This document shows positions 1-8,425 of a stretch of 64,000 nt of DNA, piece by piece (within the stretch, counting starts at the first letter, position 1; every line of letters begins with the position of its first letter). The position numbers and the translations under genes were made by a program. The notes under the pieces are model-generated. The model had not been told where the DNA came from and searched no databases. It saw only the letters and a list, made by a program, of their open reading frames with translations. The stretch lies in the NCBI RefSeq assembly GCF_000023145.1, contig NC_012704.1, forward strand, positions 1,860,001-1,924,000. Direction: 5' to 3'. Source of the DNA: Corynebacterium kroppenstedtii DSM 44385. GTDB taxonomy: Bacteria; Actinomycetota; Actinomycetes; Mycobacteriales; Mycobacteriaceae.

Positions 1-981
1 CCTCCCCCAAACCCTCTCGACCGCCCGATAATCCTCATCGAGCATGCTCTCACGGGCGATGGCAACGCCGCCGAATGGTGGCAAGGGCTCATCGGCCCAG
101 GCCTCGGCTTCGACACAGACCGCTACCTCGTCCTTTGCACGAATGTCCTGGGAGGCTGCAATGGCAGCACGGGTCCGTCGTCGATAAGTCCTGATGGAGC
201 ACCGTGGGGGTCGCGCTTCCCGGCCCTATCCATGCGGGACATGGTCGATGCCGAACACTGCGCGCTGGAGCAACTCGGCATCCGGCGGCTTCACGCCGTC
301 GTTGGCGCATCGATGGGCGGGGCGCGGGCCCTGGAATGGTGCATCATGTTCCCCGACGTGGTCGCGTCGGCACTGGTTATCGCGGTTTCCGCCCGAGCGA
401 GCGCGTGGCAAATCGGCATTCAATCTGCGCAAATCCGGTTCATCGAGGCCGACCCTGATTGGCAGGGCGGCGACTATTACGGCACCGGGCGGGCGCCCAC
501 TCACGGGATCGGCCAGGCGCGGCGCATTGCACACCTAACTTATCGGGGCGAGCTCGAGCTCGACGAGCGATTCGGCGCCGACCCTCAGCGCGACGAAGAT
601 CCATACGGCCCCTACCGGCACCGTGACCAGCGCTTTTCCATCGAAAGCTACCTGGATTCGCAGGCCTCCAAGCTCGCCGCACGGTTCGACGCCGGGAGCT
701 ACGTGATCCTCACCGACGCGCTCAACCGCCACGACATCGGACGCGGGCGCGGCGGCATGAACGCCGTCCTCGGCGAATGCACCGTCCCGATCATGGTTGC
801 CGGCGTCGATTCCGACATCCTCTACCCGTTTCACCAGCAGGAACACCTGTCGCGCAACCTCGGCAACTTCATTGGGCTGTCAAAAATTACGACGCCGACC
901 GGGCACGACGGCTTCCTCACCGAGACGCTGCAGACCCGGCGGATCGTCGAAAAATTCCTAAACAAGATTGTCGACGATTAA
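1..981 (+). CDS. metX: Homoserine O-acetyltransferase, 5' end outside window
   Basis: Acetylates homoserine with acetyl-CoA, the committed step to methionine through direct sulfhydrylation. The reading frame is open from base 1, so the start lies left of the window and about 326 residues are visible. An alpha/beta-hydrolase fold is evident: an HALTGD motif at the very start, the nucleophile elbow GASMGGARALEW around codons 100-112, an Asp in the segment VDSDILYPF, and a catalytic His in GHDGFL close to the C-terminus. In corynebacteria metX commonly lies close to a DUF3017 gene and folD; both are present here about 9 kb to the right, so the genes between look like a local insertion or rearrangement. 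The family assignment is firm; the exact acyl donor is inferred. Confidence 0.95.
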   Translation, partial: PPPNPLDRPIILIEHALTGDGNAAEWWQGLIGPGLGFDTDRYLVLCTNVLGGCNGSTGPSSISPDGAPWGSRFPALSMRDMVDAEHCALEQLGIRRLHAVVGASMGGARALEWCIMFPDVVASALVIAVSARASAWQIGIQSAQIRFIEADPDWQGGDYYGTGRAPTHGIGQARRIAHLTYRGELELDERFGADPQRDEDPYGPYRHRDQRFSIESYLDSQASKLAARFDAGSYVILTDALNRHDIGRGRGGMNAVLGECTVPIMVAGVDSDILYPFHQQEHLSRNLGNFIGLSKITTPTGHDGFLTETLQTRRIVEKFLNKIVDD

Positions 982-1421
982 AAGCTCGGTGGGGGCCGTG
1001 GGGAATGTGATGAAACCGCAGTGCACATCGCTGGAGTAAACCGCGGGAAACGTGCGGATGAGGAATATAAGCGGGAAATTCCTAGGTTTTCTCGCGTCTG
1101 AGCTCGAAAACTGCGGCGGAATACGCGGCCCAACGAAAAGTGCGGGGCGATATGCCAGAAAAATGGCCAAAAATTGACCATATCCACCCGCAGTTTTCAC
1201 AACCGACCCCTACATACCCCCACAGTTTTCCAACACGCGGGTGCGAACCGCGCAAACACCATCGCAAAGCAGAGTTAAAGCCCCTCAGACACAACAAAAG
1301 GCGCGCCTACCAGGCTGGTAAGCACGCCGTTTGTCTAACTATGAAAGAGAACTAATCCTCCGAGCGCCGTGAACCCATGAGATCACGGGACCATAGCTCG
1401 CGGACTAATAGTCCACTTGGA
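982..1421. other. Intergenic region, no gene recognised
   Basis: 440 bases between metX and the convergent DUF2382 gene. No frame has both a ribosome site and protein-like composition. A short perfect inverted repeat, TACCAG g CTGGTA, lies near 1308-1320. No convincing U-tract terminator was found, although two convergent genes end here. Confidence 0.4.
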
Positions 1422-2297
1422 CTACTTCTTGCCGTCCTTGGTCTCGTCCTGGAACTCGACGCGTTCCTTCTTGAGGTCCTCGGAAACCTTCTGCTTCTCG
1501 GTGACGGTCTCCTTGTTCAGGTTGATCTTCTCCACCGGCACGGTTTCCTTGTCAACGTTGACCTGCTCCTCGTGGAGCACAACGTCGGCGTTCTCTTCGC
1601 CAATGCGGGTGTTGCCCAGCTTCTTGGCTTCCTCCGGCGAGAGCTTCTCGCGCTCGACCTTCACCTCTTCGCGGCTGACCGGTACCTCGACGGTTTCGGT
1701 GTCCTCGACGACGTACTTGCGCAGGCGGGCACGGCCGGAGGCAACCTTCTCCTTGTTAACGTTGAGCTGTTCTTCGGAACGGATCACGGAACCGTCGTCG
1801 GAGGTAGCAGCCTTCTTGCCAGTGTCAGCGGAGGTCTTCTTCGTCTCAGCAGAGGTCTTCGTAGTTTCCTCACGACGACCCGTCGTACCAGCAGCGGTTC
1901 CAGCGGCAGCGCCGGTCCCAGCAGCAGTACCAGCCTGAGCAGCGTTTCCGCGGTCAGAGGTCTGAGTCTGAGCGGAGTCCTGCGTCGTCAAGCCGTAGTG
2001 CTTGTACAGACGCTCTTCTTCCTCGGGCTCCAGACCTTCGTCGGTGTCAGAGATGTTCGGAGCGTCCGAGATCTCATCCTTGGTGTGAGCAACATGGAGT
2101 TCCTCGTTGTTCAGCTTAGCGCCAGCCAGCGGGACGAGAGAACTATTGCGACCAAACAGTCCGGTGTTCACGGCTACGAACGTCGGCTCACCGCTATTGC
2201 TGTCGACGAAAAGCTGGCCAACCTTGCCAACCTTGTCGCCATTCTTGTCAAAAGCGGTGGACTCGAGCACGGCCTGAATGAACTTCTGATCAGCCAC
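1422..2297 (-). CDS. PRC-barrel and DUF2382 domain protein
   Basis: 291-residue soluble protein. Residues 1-70 form a PRC-barrel-like domain (starts ADQKFIQAVLESTAFDKNGDKVG). After an acidic linker and a low-complexity Gly/Ala/Thr-rich stretch around residues 110-165 comes a DUF2382 (YsnF/AvaK-type) domain of about 110 residues, with repeated EEQVNVDKE-like strands and an acidic, lysine-rich end. Such proteins are linked to general stress in actinobacteria; the biochemical role is unknown. The start is GTG at 2297, preceded by the strong site AAAGGAG seven bases upstream. A TATATT -10-like element is at 2325-2330 on the minus strand. It converges with metX. Confidence 0.88.
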   Translation of the reverse strand: MADQKFIQAVLESTAFDKNGDKVGKVGQLFVDSNSGEPTFVAVNTGLFGRNSSLVPLAGAKLNNEELHVAHTKDEISDAPNISDTDEGLEPEEEERLYKHYGLTTQDSAQTQTSDRGNAAQAGTAAGTGAAAGTAAGTTGRREETTKTSAETKKTSADTGKKAATSDDGSVIRSEEQLNVNKEKVASGRARLRKYVVEDTETVEVPVSREEVKVEREKLSPEEAKKLGNTRIGEENADVVLHEEQVNVDKETVPVEKINLNKETVTEKQKVSEDLKKERVEFQDETKDGKK

Positions 2298-2658
2298 GTA
2301 AATCTCCTTTACTGATAGTTACGCAATATATCTAATAAAACTGCTAAAACAACGCAGCAGGCGTGCTACAAAGGACTTGACCGAAATGGGAAGCACGTCA
2401 AGCAGGAGCATGCCAATCTACGTTAGGTTGTCTGAACGCTTTCGCGTACCGAACACAACTCACATTAGTTGGCTTATCTCAGCTCCGCTACCATCTCGCA
2501 GCAAAAAGGGGCATTTTTGCCACTAATCTGCAGCTTTTAAGCTGGCTCTATAAAAAGTTTACCTGGTATTATAAGAACAACATAACGATCAAGTAACAAT
2601 TAACTGATTCCCTTGCACTCCCGAAAATCACTTGCCGACGGGGGCTTCACCTCGTCAC
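2298..2658. other. Intergenic region with promoter-like AT-rich tracts
   Basis: 361 bases between two minus-strand genes. Close to 2297 it holds the ribosome site and the probable -10 of the DUF2382 gene. A perfect inverted repeat CAGCTT TT AAGCTG is at 2531-2544, without a U-run, followed by an AT-rich tract around 2550-2580 that contains TATTATAAG. No coding frame is convincing. Confidence 0.4.
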
Positions 2659-3384
2659 CTATTTGACCCTGATATCCCTTGCCGACGCTGCGCTAATGCT
2701 TGCTATATCAACCCCGTTCTCGGTACCCGCTGACGTGGAGGCGTTCGCCGCGCTGGAACCACCCTCCCCTTCATCCACGAGCTGGATATTCATCATCCCG
2801 CCATAAGGACGCGGCAAAACGACGACATCGACCCCCGGCACAATCCCCTTCGTCGCTAAGTAACGCAAAAGACCCGAGTCGCGGTCAGCAATGCGCACAA
2901 TCCCCACCACGTCGCCTTCCTGCGCAGTATCCAACGGCAAGCCAGGATCGGTCTCAGCGACATTGCCCTCCTTGTCCGGGATGGGATCGCCATGCGGATC
3001 GCGCGTGGGATTGCCCATGAGAGCCGCGATACGCTCGACAAATATGTCCGACACAGCATGCTCGAGGTGCTCGGCCTCGTCGTGAACCTCATCCCAGCTA
3101 TAACCGACGCACTCGCACAGATACATCTCCAGCAAGCGATGCCGACGAACCATTTGCAAAGCCAATGGTCGCCCGGTTGAGGAGAGCTCGATGGGCTTAT
3201 ACGCCTCATGAACAATGAGCCCCTGCTGCACCAGCCGCTTCAACGCCTCTGACACCGTCGACGCTTTCTGCCCTAGGACTTCGCCGATCCGCGTCGACGT
3301 GACCGGGCCCGCGTTCCACTCGCCCAGGTCATAAATCACCTTCAGGTAGTCCTGGGTACGGTCCGGCAAATCAGAAACGTGCAT
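2659..3384 (-). CDS. DtxR/MntR-family metal-dependent repressor
   Basis: About 241 residues. It begins with a winged helix (DRTQDYLKVIYDLGEW, then a helix-turn-helix with STVSEALKRLVQQGLI), followed by the dimerisation and metal-binding domain with the typical HRLLEMYLCE and HDEAEHLEHAVSD segments carrying Glu and His ligands. An FeoA/SH3-like C-terminal part ends in a Ser/Ala-rich tail. Divergent from a metal ABC transporter operon, so it is probably the manganese-responsive repressor of that operon (inference). I chose ATG at 3384 because family members begin right before the DYLKVIY helix. A start at 3417 would add 11 residues with no better ribosome site. Confidence 0.9.
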   Translation of the reverse strand: MHVSDLPDRTQDYLKVIYDLGEWNAGPVTSTRIGEVLGQKASTVSEALKRLVQQGLIVHEAYKPIELSSTGRPLALQMVRRHRLLEMYLCECVGYSWDEVHDEAEHLEHAVSDIFVERIAALMGNPTRDPHGDPIPDKEGNVAETDPGLPLDTAQEGDVVGIVRIADRDSGLLRYLATKGIVPGVDVVVLPRPYGGMMNIQLVDEGEGGSSAANASTSAGTENGVDIASISAASARDIRVK

Positions 3385-3494
3385 GCCCCTCATCGTATTA
3401 GGTGACCAGCACATCAAGCTAGGGGTCCGAGGTCATCGGAGCAGGACCGTGGACATGCTGGAGCTATCAAACTAGGGCCACCGAACCAAGGCCC

Positions 3495-3564
3495 TTGACA
3501 GCCTCGGCGGGTGGACATAAGGTTCCCCCCAGTTTGAAAATACATTGCATTGAACTTTTATAAT
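3495..3564 (+). promoter_or_regulatory. Candidate promoters of the metal ABC transporter operon
   Basis: Two sigma-70-like arrangements lie upstream of the transporter: TTGACA at 3495-3500 with TAAGGT 17 bases on, and TTGAAA at 3534-3539 with TATAAT at 3559-3564 (19-base spacing). The AT-rich segment 3534-3565 is a natural place for an MntR operator, but I see no clean long palindrome. The untranslated leader is about 150 bases. Confidence 0.45.
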
Positions 3565-3714
3565 GAACACGATGAATTTTTTATTCAGGGGGTTGGTATA
3601 TCCGGGCACTACCTTCCGCTAAATCCCTGATAAACGGACATATCCACCACGTCCCCAATCCCCAAGAAACGACAACCGAAAACTAAGAACTAACACCCGA
3701 ACGTAAGGATTCAC

Positions 3715-4695
3715 ATGGCTCCCTCACTCGGCGCTTCCTCCCCGACGCATAATCCGCGCTCACGATCCACCGCATCCAAACACCCCCGTCGACACGCAAA
3801 AATCCTGCCCGCCATCGCCGCCGCGCTCGTCGTCGGGCTCACTGCCAGCGGCTGCAGCGCCCTCTCCGACGATGACAATGGGAAGAAAGACGTCTTGGCA
3901 ACGTTCACGGTCCTCGCCGACATCGCCCGGAACGTCGCCGGCGACCACGTCAACGTCAACTCCCTCACCAAGCCCGGCACCGAAATCCATGGCTACGACC
4001 CCACCCCGTCGGACCTCAAATCGGCAGCAAAAGCGGACCTCATCATCTCGAATGGTCTCGGGCTCGAGCACTGGTTGGACAAGCTCACCAGCAATTCCGA
4101 CGCCAAACGCGTCGTCGCCACGGATGGGATTGAGCCACTCCCGATCACCGACGGTGAAGCCAGCGGCGAGGACAACCCGCACGCGTGGATGAGCCCCACC
4201 AACGTGAAGAAGTACGCGACCACCATCGCGAAGGCTCTCGGGGACATCGATCCCGACCACAAAGACGACTACAACGACAACGCGAAGAAATACTCCGACA
4301 AGCTGGACACCATCGGTAACGACCTCCGCGCGGACCTCGAGACCGTCCCCAAGGACAAGCGCGCGCTCGTGACCTGCGAAGGAGCGTTCTCCTACTTAGC
4401 CAAAGACGCGGGGCTCACCGAGCATTACATCTGGCCCGTCAACGCGGAAACCGAAGCCACACCTCAACGCATGAAGGAGACCGAGGAGTTCGTGCGCGAA
4501 CACCAGGTCCCCGCCGTGTTCTGCGAATCCACCGTGGACTCCGGCCCCCGCGAACAAATCGTCCGCGCCACCGGGGCAAAAGACGGCGGCATCCTCTACG
4601 TCGACTCGCTGTCCGACCAAGACGGCCCCGTCCCCACCTACCTGGACCTCATCCGGTACGACGCCGACACCATCAGCAAAGGACTCACCAGCTAA
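3715..4695 (+). CDS. Metal ABC transporter substrate-binding lipoprotein
   Basis: 326 residues, cluster A-I (ZnuA/MntA/SitA-like) binding protein for Mn or Zn. A long basic N-region leads to a hydrophobic stretch and the lipobox LTASGC, with the lipidated Cys at about residue 47. Expected ligand segments are present: His in EIHGYDP, His in EDNPHAWMSP, Glu in CEGAFSYLAK and Asp near YVDSLSDQDG. The His-rich loop typical of zinc-specific ZnuA is missing, which with the neighbouring MntR-like repressor favours manganese (inference). The stop overlaps the start of the ATPase gene (TAATG), so the two are translationally coupled. Confidence 0.92.
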   Translation: MAPSLGASSPTHNPRSRSTASKHPRRHAKILPAIAAALVVGLTASGCSALSDDDNGKKDVLATFTVLADIARNVAGDHVNVNSLTKPGTEIHGYDPTPSDLKSAAKADLIISNGLGLEHWLDKLTSNSDAKRVVATDGIEPLPITDGEASGEDNPHAWMSPTNVKKYATTIAKALGDIDPDHKDDYNDNAKKYSDKLDTIGNDLRADLETVPKDKRALVTCEGAFSYLAKDAGLTEHYIWPVNAETEATPQRMKETEEFVREHQVPAVFCESTVDSGPREQIVRATGAKDGGILYVDSLSDQDGPVPTYLDLIRYDADTISKGLTS

Positions 4696-5426
4696 TGCAG
4701 GCCGAAACACCGCGAAAACCCCTGGTCAGCGTCGATAATCTCGGAGTGACCTACACGCACAACTCCGGCGAACCCGTGACCGCACTGCGCGACGTCACCG
4801 CGTCGTTCTTCCCCGGAAGCATGACCGCGATCATCGGGGCGAACGGCGCCGGCAAATCGACGCTATTCAACGCCATCACCGGCCAACTGCGCCCCACCAC
4901 CGGGACCCTGACCGTCGACGGGCGCATCACCTACATGCCGCAAACCGAGGCCGTGAACTGGGATTTCCCCATGACCGTGCGCGACGTTGTCCTCACCGCA
5001 TTCCGGCACCCCACTCGCGACAACAAAACCACTGCCGACGAGGCGCTGGCCAGCGTAGGAATGACCGCCTACGCCACCCGCTCCATCCGGCAGCTCTCCG
5101 GAGGGCAGAAGAAGCGCGTTTTCATCGCTCGCGCACTCGCCACCCAGGCGCCGATCCTCATCTTGGATGAGCCCTTCGCCGGCGTTGATCAGGACACCGA
5201 AGAAGTCTTATTCCGCGTGCTCACCGCCCGGCGCGATCGCGGCGCCCTCATCCTGCTTTCAACGCACCACCTCGGCACGCTTCGCTCGATGGATCGGATC
5301 CTTGTCCTGCAAAAAACAATTATTAGCGACGGGGCACCGGACGACACGCTCTTCGCCGCTTCGCCCAGCGTTTTGTTGGGAACCGCGCTGATGGAGGATA
5401 TGAGGAAGGACGGCGACGCAGAATGA
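4695..5426 (+). CDS. Metal ABC transporter ATP-binding protein
   Basis: 243-residue ABC ATPase. Walker A GANGAGKS at about residues 48-55, Q-loop in YMPQTEAVNWDFPMTV, signature LSGGQKKR and Walker B ILILDEPFAG, followed by an H-loop STHH. The QTEAVNWDFP segment is typical of manganese/zinc importer ATPases of the Sit/Mnt type. It energises uptake through the permease encoded next; start and stop both overlap the neighbouring genes by a few bases. Confidence 0.93.
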   Translation: MQAETPRKPLVSVDNLGVTYTHNSGEPVTALRDVTASFFPGSMTAIIGANGAGKSTLFNAITGQLRPTTGTLTVDGRITYMPQTEAVNWDFPMTVRDVVLTAFRHPTRDNKTTADEALASVGMTAYATRSIRQLSGGQKKRVFIARALATQAPILILDEPFAGVDQDTEEVLFRVLTARRDRGALILLSTHHLGTLRSMDRILVLQKTIISDGAPDDTLFAASPSVLLGTALMEDMRKDGDAE

Positions 5427-6328
5427 ACCCCTTTGCGTTAACCGGCGCGTTCCCTGACACGTTTTCTGGCGCACCGATCCACGCATCACTCGCATCAGCG
5501 TTTATCGAACCATTCACCTATAGCTTCATGCAGCGCGCTGTCATCGTCACCTCTGTGACGGCACTGTGCACCGGACTTCTCTCCGCCTGGATAATTCTGC
5601 TGGGATGGTCGCTCTTAGGCGATGCGATCTCGCACGCCGTCCTTCCCGGCGTCGTGATCTCCTACATCCTGGGCACCCCGTTCTCCATCGGCGCGCTGAT
5701 CGCCGCACTGCTCACCGTCGGCCTTATCGGAACCATCCGCGGAAAAACAAACCTCAAAGACGACACCGCCATCGGCATCGTCTTCACCACGTTTTTCGCG
5801 TTCGGTCTGGTACTCATCTCCATGACGCCGTCGACAACCGACCTCCACTCCATCCTCTTCGGAAATCTCCTGGGTGTGCGGCAATCCGCCCTCATCCAAG
5901 TTGTCGTCATCGCGCTACTGGCGTCGGCACTTGTCCTGATTAAACGGCGGGACATTACTCTCTGGAGTTTCGACGCGATCAACGCCCGGTCGCTCGGCAT
6001 CAATCCCACACTCATGCGCGGATTCATGCTGACCATGCTCGCGCTCGTCATTGTGGCGTCGATGCAGGCGGTGGGCGTGATCCTCGTTGTCGCCATGCTG
6101 ATCACCCCCGGCGCGATCAGCCTTCTCATTTTCGCGCGCATGCGCAGCACCCTCATTTGGACGCCGGTTATCAGCTGGGTGACGGCCATGAGCGGCCTGC
6201 TAATCAGCTACTGGACCGACGTATCCAGCGGAGGCATGATAGTGGTCGTGCAGGGCTGCACATTCATGGTCGTATTCGCGACGAAACACTGGGTTTCGCG
6301 TGTGCGGCACCAGGCTCATCAGGCCTAA
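5423..6328 (+). CDS. Metal ABC transporter permease (ABC-3 family)
   Basis: 301 residues with about eight or nine hydrophobic segments and the ABC-3 family pattern: GDAISHAVLPGVVISYILG after the second segment, then GTIRGKTNLKDDTAIGIVFTTFFAFG and a late AMLITPGAISLL. Inner-membrane channel of the Mn/Zn importer. The start ATG overlaps the ATPase stop (ATGA), completing a three-gene operon. Only one permease gene is present, as in many sitABC-like operons that lack SitD. Confidence 0.92.
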   Translation: MNPFALTGAFPDTFSGAPIHASLASAFIEPFTYSFMQRAVIVTSVTALCTGLLSAWIILLGWSLLGDAISHAVLPGVVISYILGTPFSIGALIAALLTVGLIGTIRGKTNLKDDTAIGIVFTTFFAFGLVLISMTPSTTDLHSILFGNLLGVRQSALIQVVVIALLASALVLIKRRDITLWSFDAINARSLGINPTLMRGFMLTMLALVIVASMQAVGVILVVAMLITPGAISLLIFARMRSTLIWTPVISWVTAMSGLLISYWTDVSSGGMIVVVQGCTFMVVFATKHWVSRVRHQAHQA

Positions 6329-6334
6329 CGTCGG

Positions 6335-7702
6335 CTATTTCTTCTTCCCTTTCTTAGCGGACTTACCTTTCTTCCCCTTCTTACGCTTCTCCGGCTGATG
6401 GGCCCTGAGCTCCGCGCGATCCTGCACAACAATGACCTGCCCACCATCACCTGGATCGGGCTTCGGAATAACATCCGCCGGGTCGATCAGATACACGCGC
6501 TTCCCGTCCAGAGTTAAACGGCGAGCCACCTCCAGAATCATGCGCCGCGCGACCCCATCCAACGCGTGAACATCGGTCAAGTCCAGGGCCACCGCCGGCT
6601 CTTTAATCGTCGTGCTAGAGAACTCGCGGACAATCTTCTCCGCACCAGCGAAACGCAAACTCCCCTGGATCGAATAGACCTTGATCTTTTGCGGCTTCAC
6701 CCCCTGCGACTTTTCGTCGTCAGTCAGGTCCTGGACCAGCACCGTCGTGTTCCGGATCACCGTCTGCACCGACGGCGGAACCTCCATGAGGTGGATCCCC
6801 ATATCCCGGGACATCCGCTCAAACAGGCGGACGCCACGCACACTATTGCCATGCTCGTCCAGCCGAGGCGAGAACGTCGCCACCCCAATCTGACCAGGCA
6901 ACGCGCCGATCAAACCACCCGCGACGCCCGACTTAGCCGGGATGCCGACCTGGGTCACCCAGTCGCCCGCGGCGTCATACATGCCGCACGTCGTCATGAC
7001 GCTCAACACCTGGCGGACCACGCGACCCGACACCACCTTCTCGCCAGTGATCGGGTTGATGCCCTTATTCGCCAAGGTCGCGGCCATGATCGCCAGGTCC
7101 CGCGTCGATACCAGAAGAGAGCAGGACCGCGTGTAGCCCTCCACGATCACGCGCGGATCCTGGGGGAATATGTCGTAGCTGCGGAGCATGTGGGCGATAG
7201 ACAAGTTCCGGTGGGCATGGTCCAGCTCCGAGCCGCACACCCGCTCATCAACCTGCAGCCGACGGCCAGCGAAGGCTGACAACCCGTCGATGATCCGCTG
7301 CAAGCGCTGGCCCTGGGTCCAATCGTCGCCGCCCACCAAGGAATGCGTCGTCAGCGCGCCCGCATTAATCATCGGGTTGAGCGGGCGGCCTTCCTCGTCT
7401 AGGGACACCTCGTTGAAAGCCTCACCGGACGGTTCCACGCTGACACGCTTCAACACGTCACGAAAACCACGGTCTTCCAGGGCAAGCGCATACACAAATG
7501 GCTTCGCGATCGACTGAATGGTGAACTCGGTCTCGGTATCACCCGAGCCGTACACCTTGCCGTCGATCGTCGCCAAGCTCACACCGAATCTCTCGGGGTC
7601 AACATTGGCTAGTTCCGGAATGTAGCTCGCGGGAGCACCCCGATCACCTGGGCGAACGTCCTCGAGAACCTCGTCCAAATAATCAGTGACCATGGATTTC
7701 AT
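6335..7702 (-). CDS. glsA: Glutaminase A with C-terminal STAS domain
   Basis: 455 residues. Residues 1-310 are a serine-dependent, beta-lactamase-fold glutaminase that hydrolyses glutamine to glutamate and ammonia. The S-x-x-K catalytic pair is in SIAKPF (Ser64, Lys67), with NPMINAGA and SGVAGG motifs further on. Residues about 335-420 form a STAS domain (GSLRFAGAEK...LDLTDVHALDGVA), a fusion found in other actinobacterial glutaminases. The last 30 residues are an extreme Lys/Gly tail (KKGKKGKSAKKGKKK). Start ATG 7702 has GGAGC upstream; ATG 7693 is also possible. It converges with the permease gene, with only 6 bases between stops. Confidence 0.93.
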   Translation of the reverse strand: MKSMVTDYLDEVLEDVRPGDRGAPASYIPELANVDPERFGVSLATIDGKVYGSGDTETEFTIQSIAKPFVYALALEDRGFRDVLKRVSVEPSGEAFNEVSLDEEGRPLNPMINAGALTTHSLVGGDDWTQGQRLQRIIDGLSAFAGRRLQVDERVCGSELDHAHRNLSIAHMLRSYDIFPQDPRVIVEGYTRSCSLLVSTRDLAIMAATLANKGINPITGEKVVSGRVVRQVLSVMTTCGMYDAAGDWVTQVGIPAKSGVAGGLIGALPGQIGVATFSPRLDEHGNSVRGVRLFERMSRDMGIHLMEVPPSVQTVIRNTTVLVQDLTDDEKSQGVKPQKIKVYSIQGSLRFAGAEKIVREFSSTTIKEPAVALDLTDVHALDGVARRMILEVARRLTLDGKRVYLIDPADVIPKPDPGDGGQVIVVQDRAELRAHQPEKRKKGKKGKSAKKGKKK

Positions 7703-7729
7703 AGAGTTTTGCTCCGATCATTAGTCCGA

Positions 7730-8290
7730 TCATTCATACGTATGAACCATCACCGTGTATGTACTACCCTCAGACTCCCTTGTCGTCACGTAGCGAAAAC
7801 CAAGTTTCTCATACAACGCCTGGGCACGGTCATTACCCTTCTCTACGCACAAACTCACTCCGGGGCGCCCATCATCCCGCGCCTGATCCAGGGCAGCCGT
7901 CAATAAGCGACGCCCGAGACCCTCGCCAGTGTGACCTGGTGCCAGAGCGATCGCCACCTCCGGATACTTCTCCTCCACGAAACCGGTCCCCGGATCCTCT
8001 GCGGTAAACGTACGCAACCACGCCGCACCAATCGGCTCACCATCCTGAACCACAATCACTCCGCCCTGGTCAGGGGTCCACTTGCCGACGTAGTGACAGT
8101 CCGATTCGGAAAAGTCCCGCTCCTGGGCAGCGTCCTCATCGCCCCACGTCTCCGTCAAGTGGTTCATGCGGATAAGGAAATCCCTATCATCCTCCTGAGC
8201 GCGCCGGATGGTCACATCCTCGTCACCACGGGAAGCCTCCGAAACCGCCGAAACGCGTGAATCGCCTGAAACGTGTGAAACCCCTGCCAT
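7730..8290 (-). CDS. GNAT-family N-acetyltransferase
   Basis: 186 residues. Acetyl-CoA-dependent acyltransferase fold: ITIRRAQEDD-like first strand, the acetyl-CoA loop in GHTGEGLGRRLLTAALDQA (Q/R-x-x-G-x-G/A type) and a final ALYEKLGFRYV. The first 25 residues are Ser/Val-rich and probably disordered, so a downstream start cannot be excluded. The substrate is unknown. It lies 27 bases upstream of the glutaminase on the same strand and may be co-transcribed. Confidence 0.85.
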   Translation of the reverse strand: MAGVSHVSGDSRVSAVSEASRGDEDVTIRRAQEDDRDFLIRMNHLTETWGDEDAAQERDFSESDCHYVGKWTPDQGGVIVVQDGEPIGAAWLRTFTAEDPGTGFVEEKYPEVAIALAPGHTGEGLGRRLLTAALDQARDDGRPGVSLCVEKGNDRAQALYEKLGFRYVTTRESEGSTYTVMVHTYE

Positions 8291-8425
8291 TCTTCCTTTA
8301 ACCTCCTCATAGATGAAGCGACGTGCTCACGGGCCGACCGCCGCCTAAGCACAACGCCCCTACCCTAACGCCCGAGCAGCTCCCCCGCGCCACACCGCGC
8401 ATCGTTTGCAACACGTACCCGCGGG

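Noticed and set aside
1140..1355. 71-codon frame after metX
   Set aside because: No ribosome site, biased composition, overlaps several equally long frames on the other strand.
1377..2315. Long plus-strand frame opposite the DUF2382 gene
   Set aside because: It mirrors the minus-strand gene, is Leu/Val-rich by complement of its codons and has no ribosome site.
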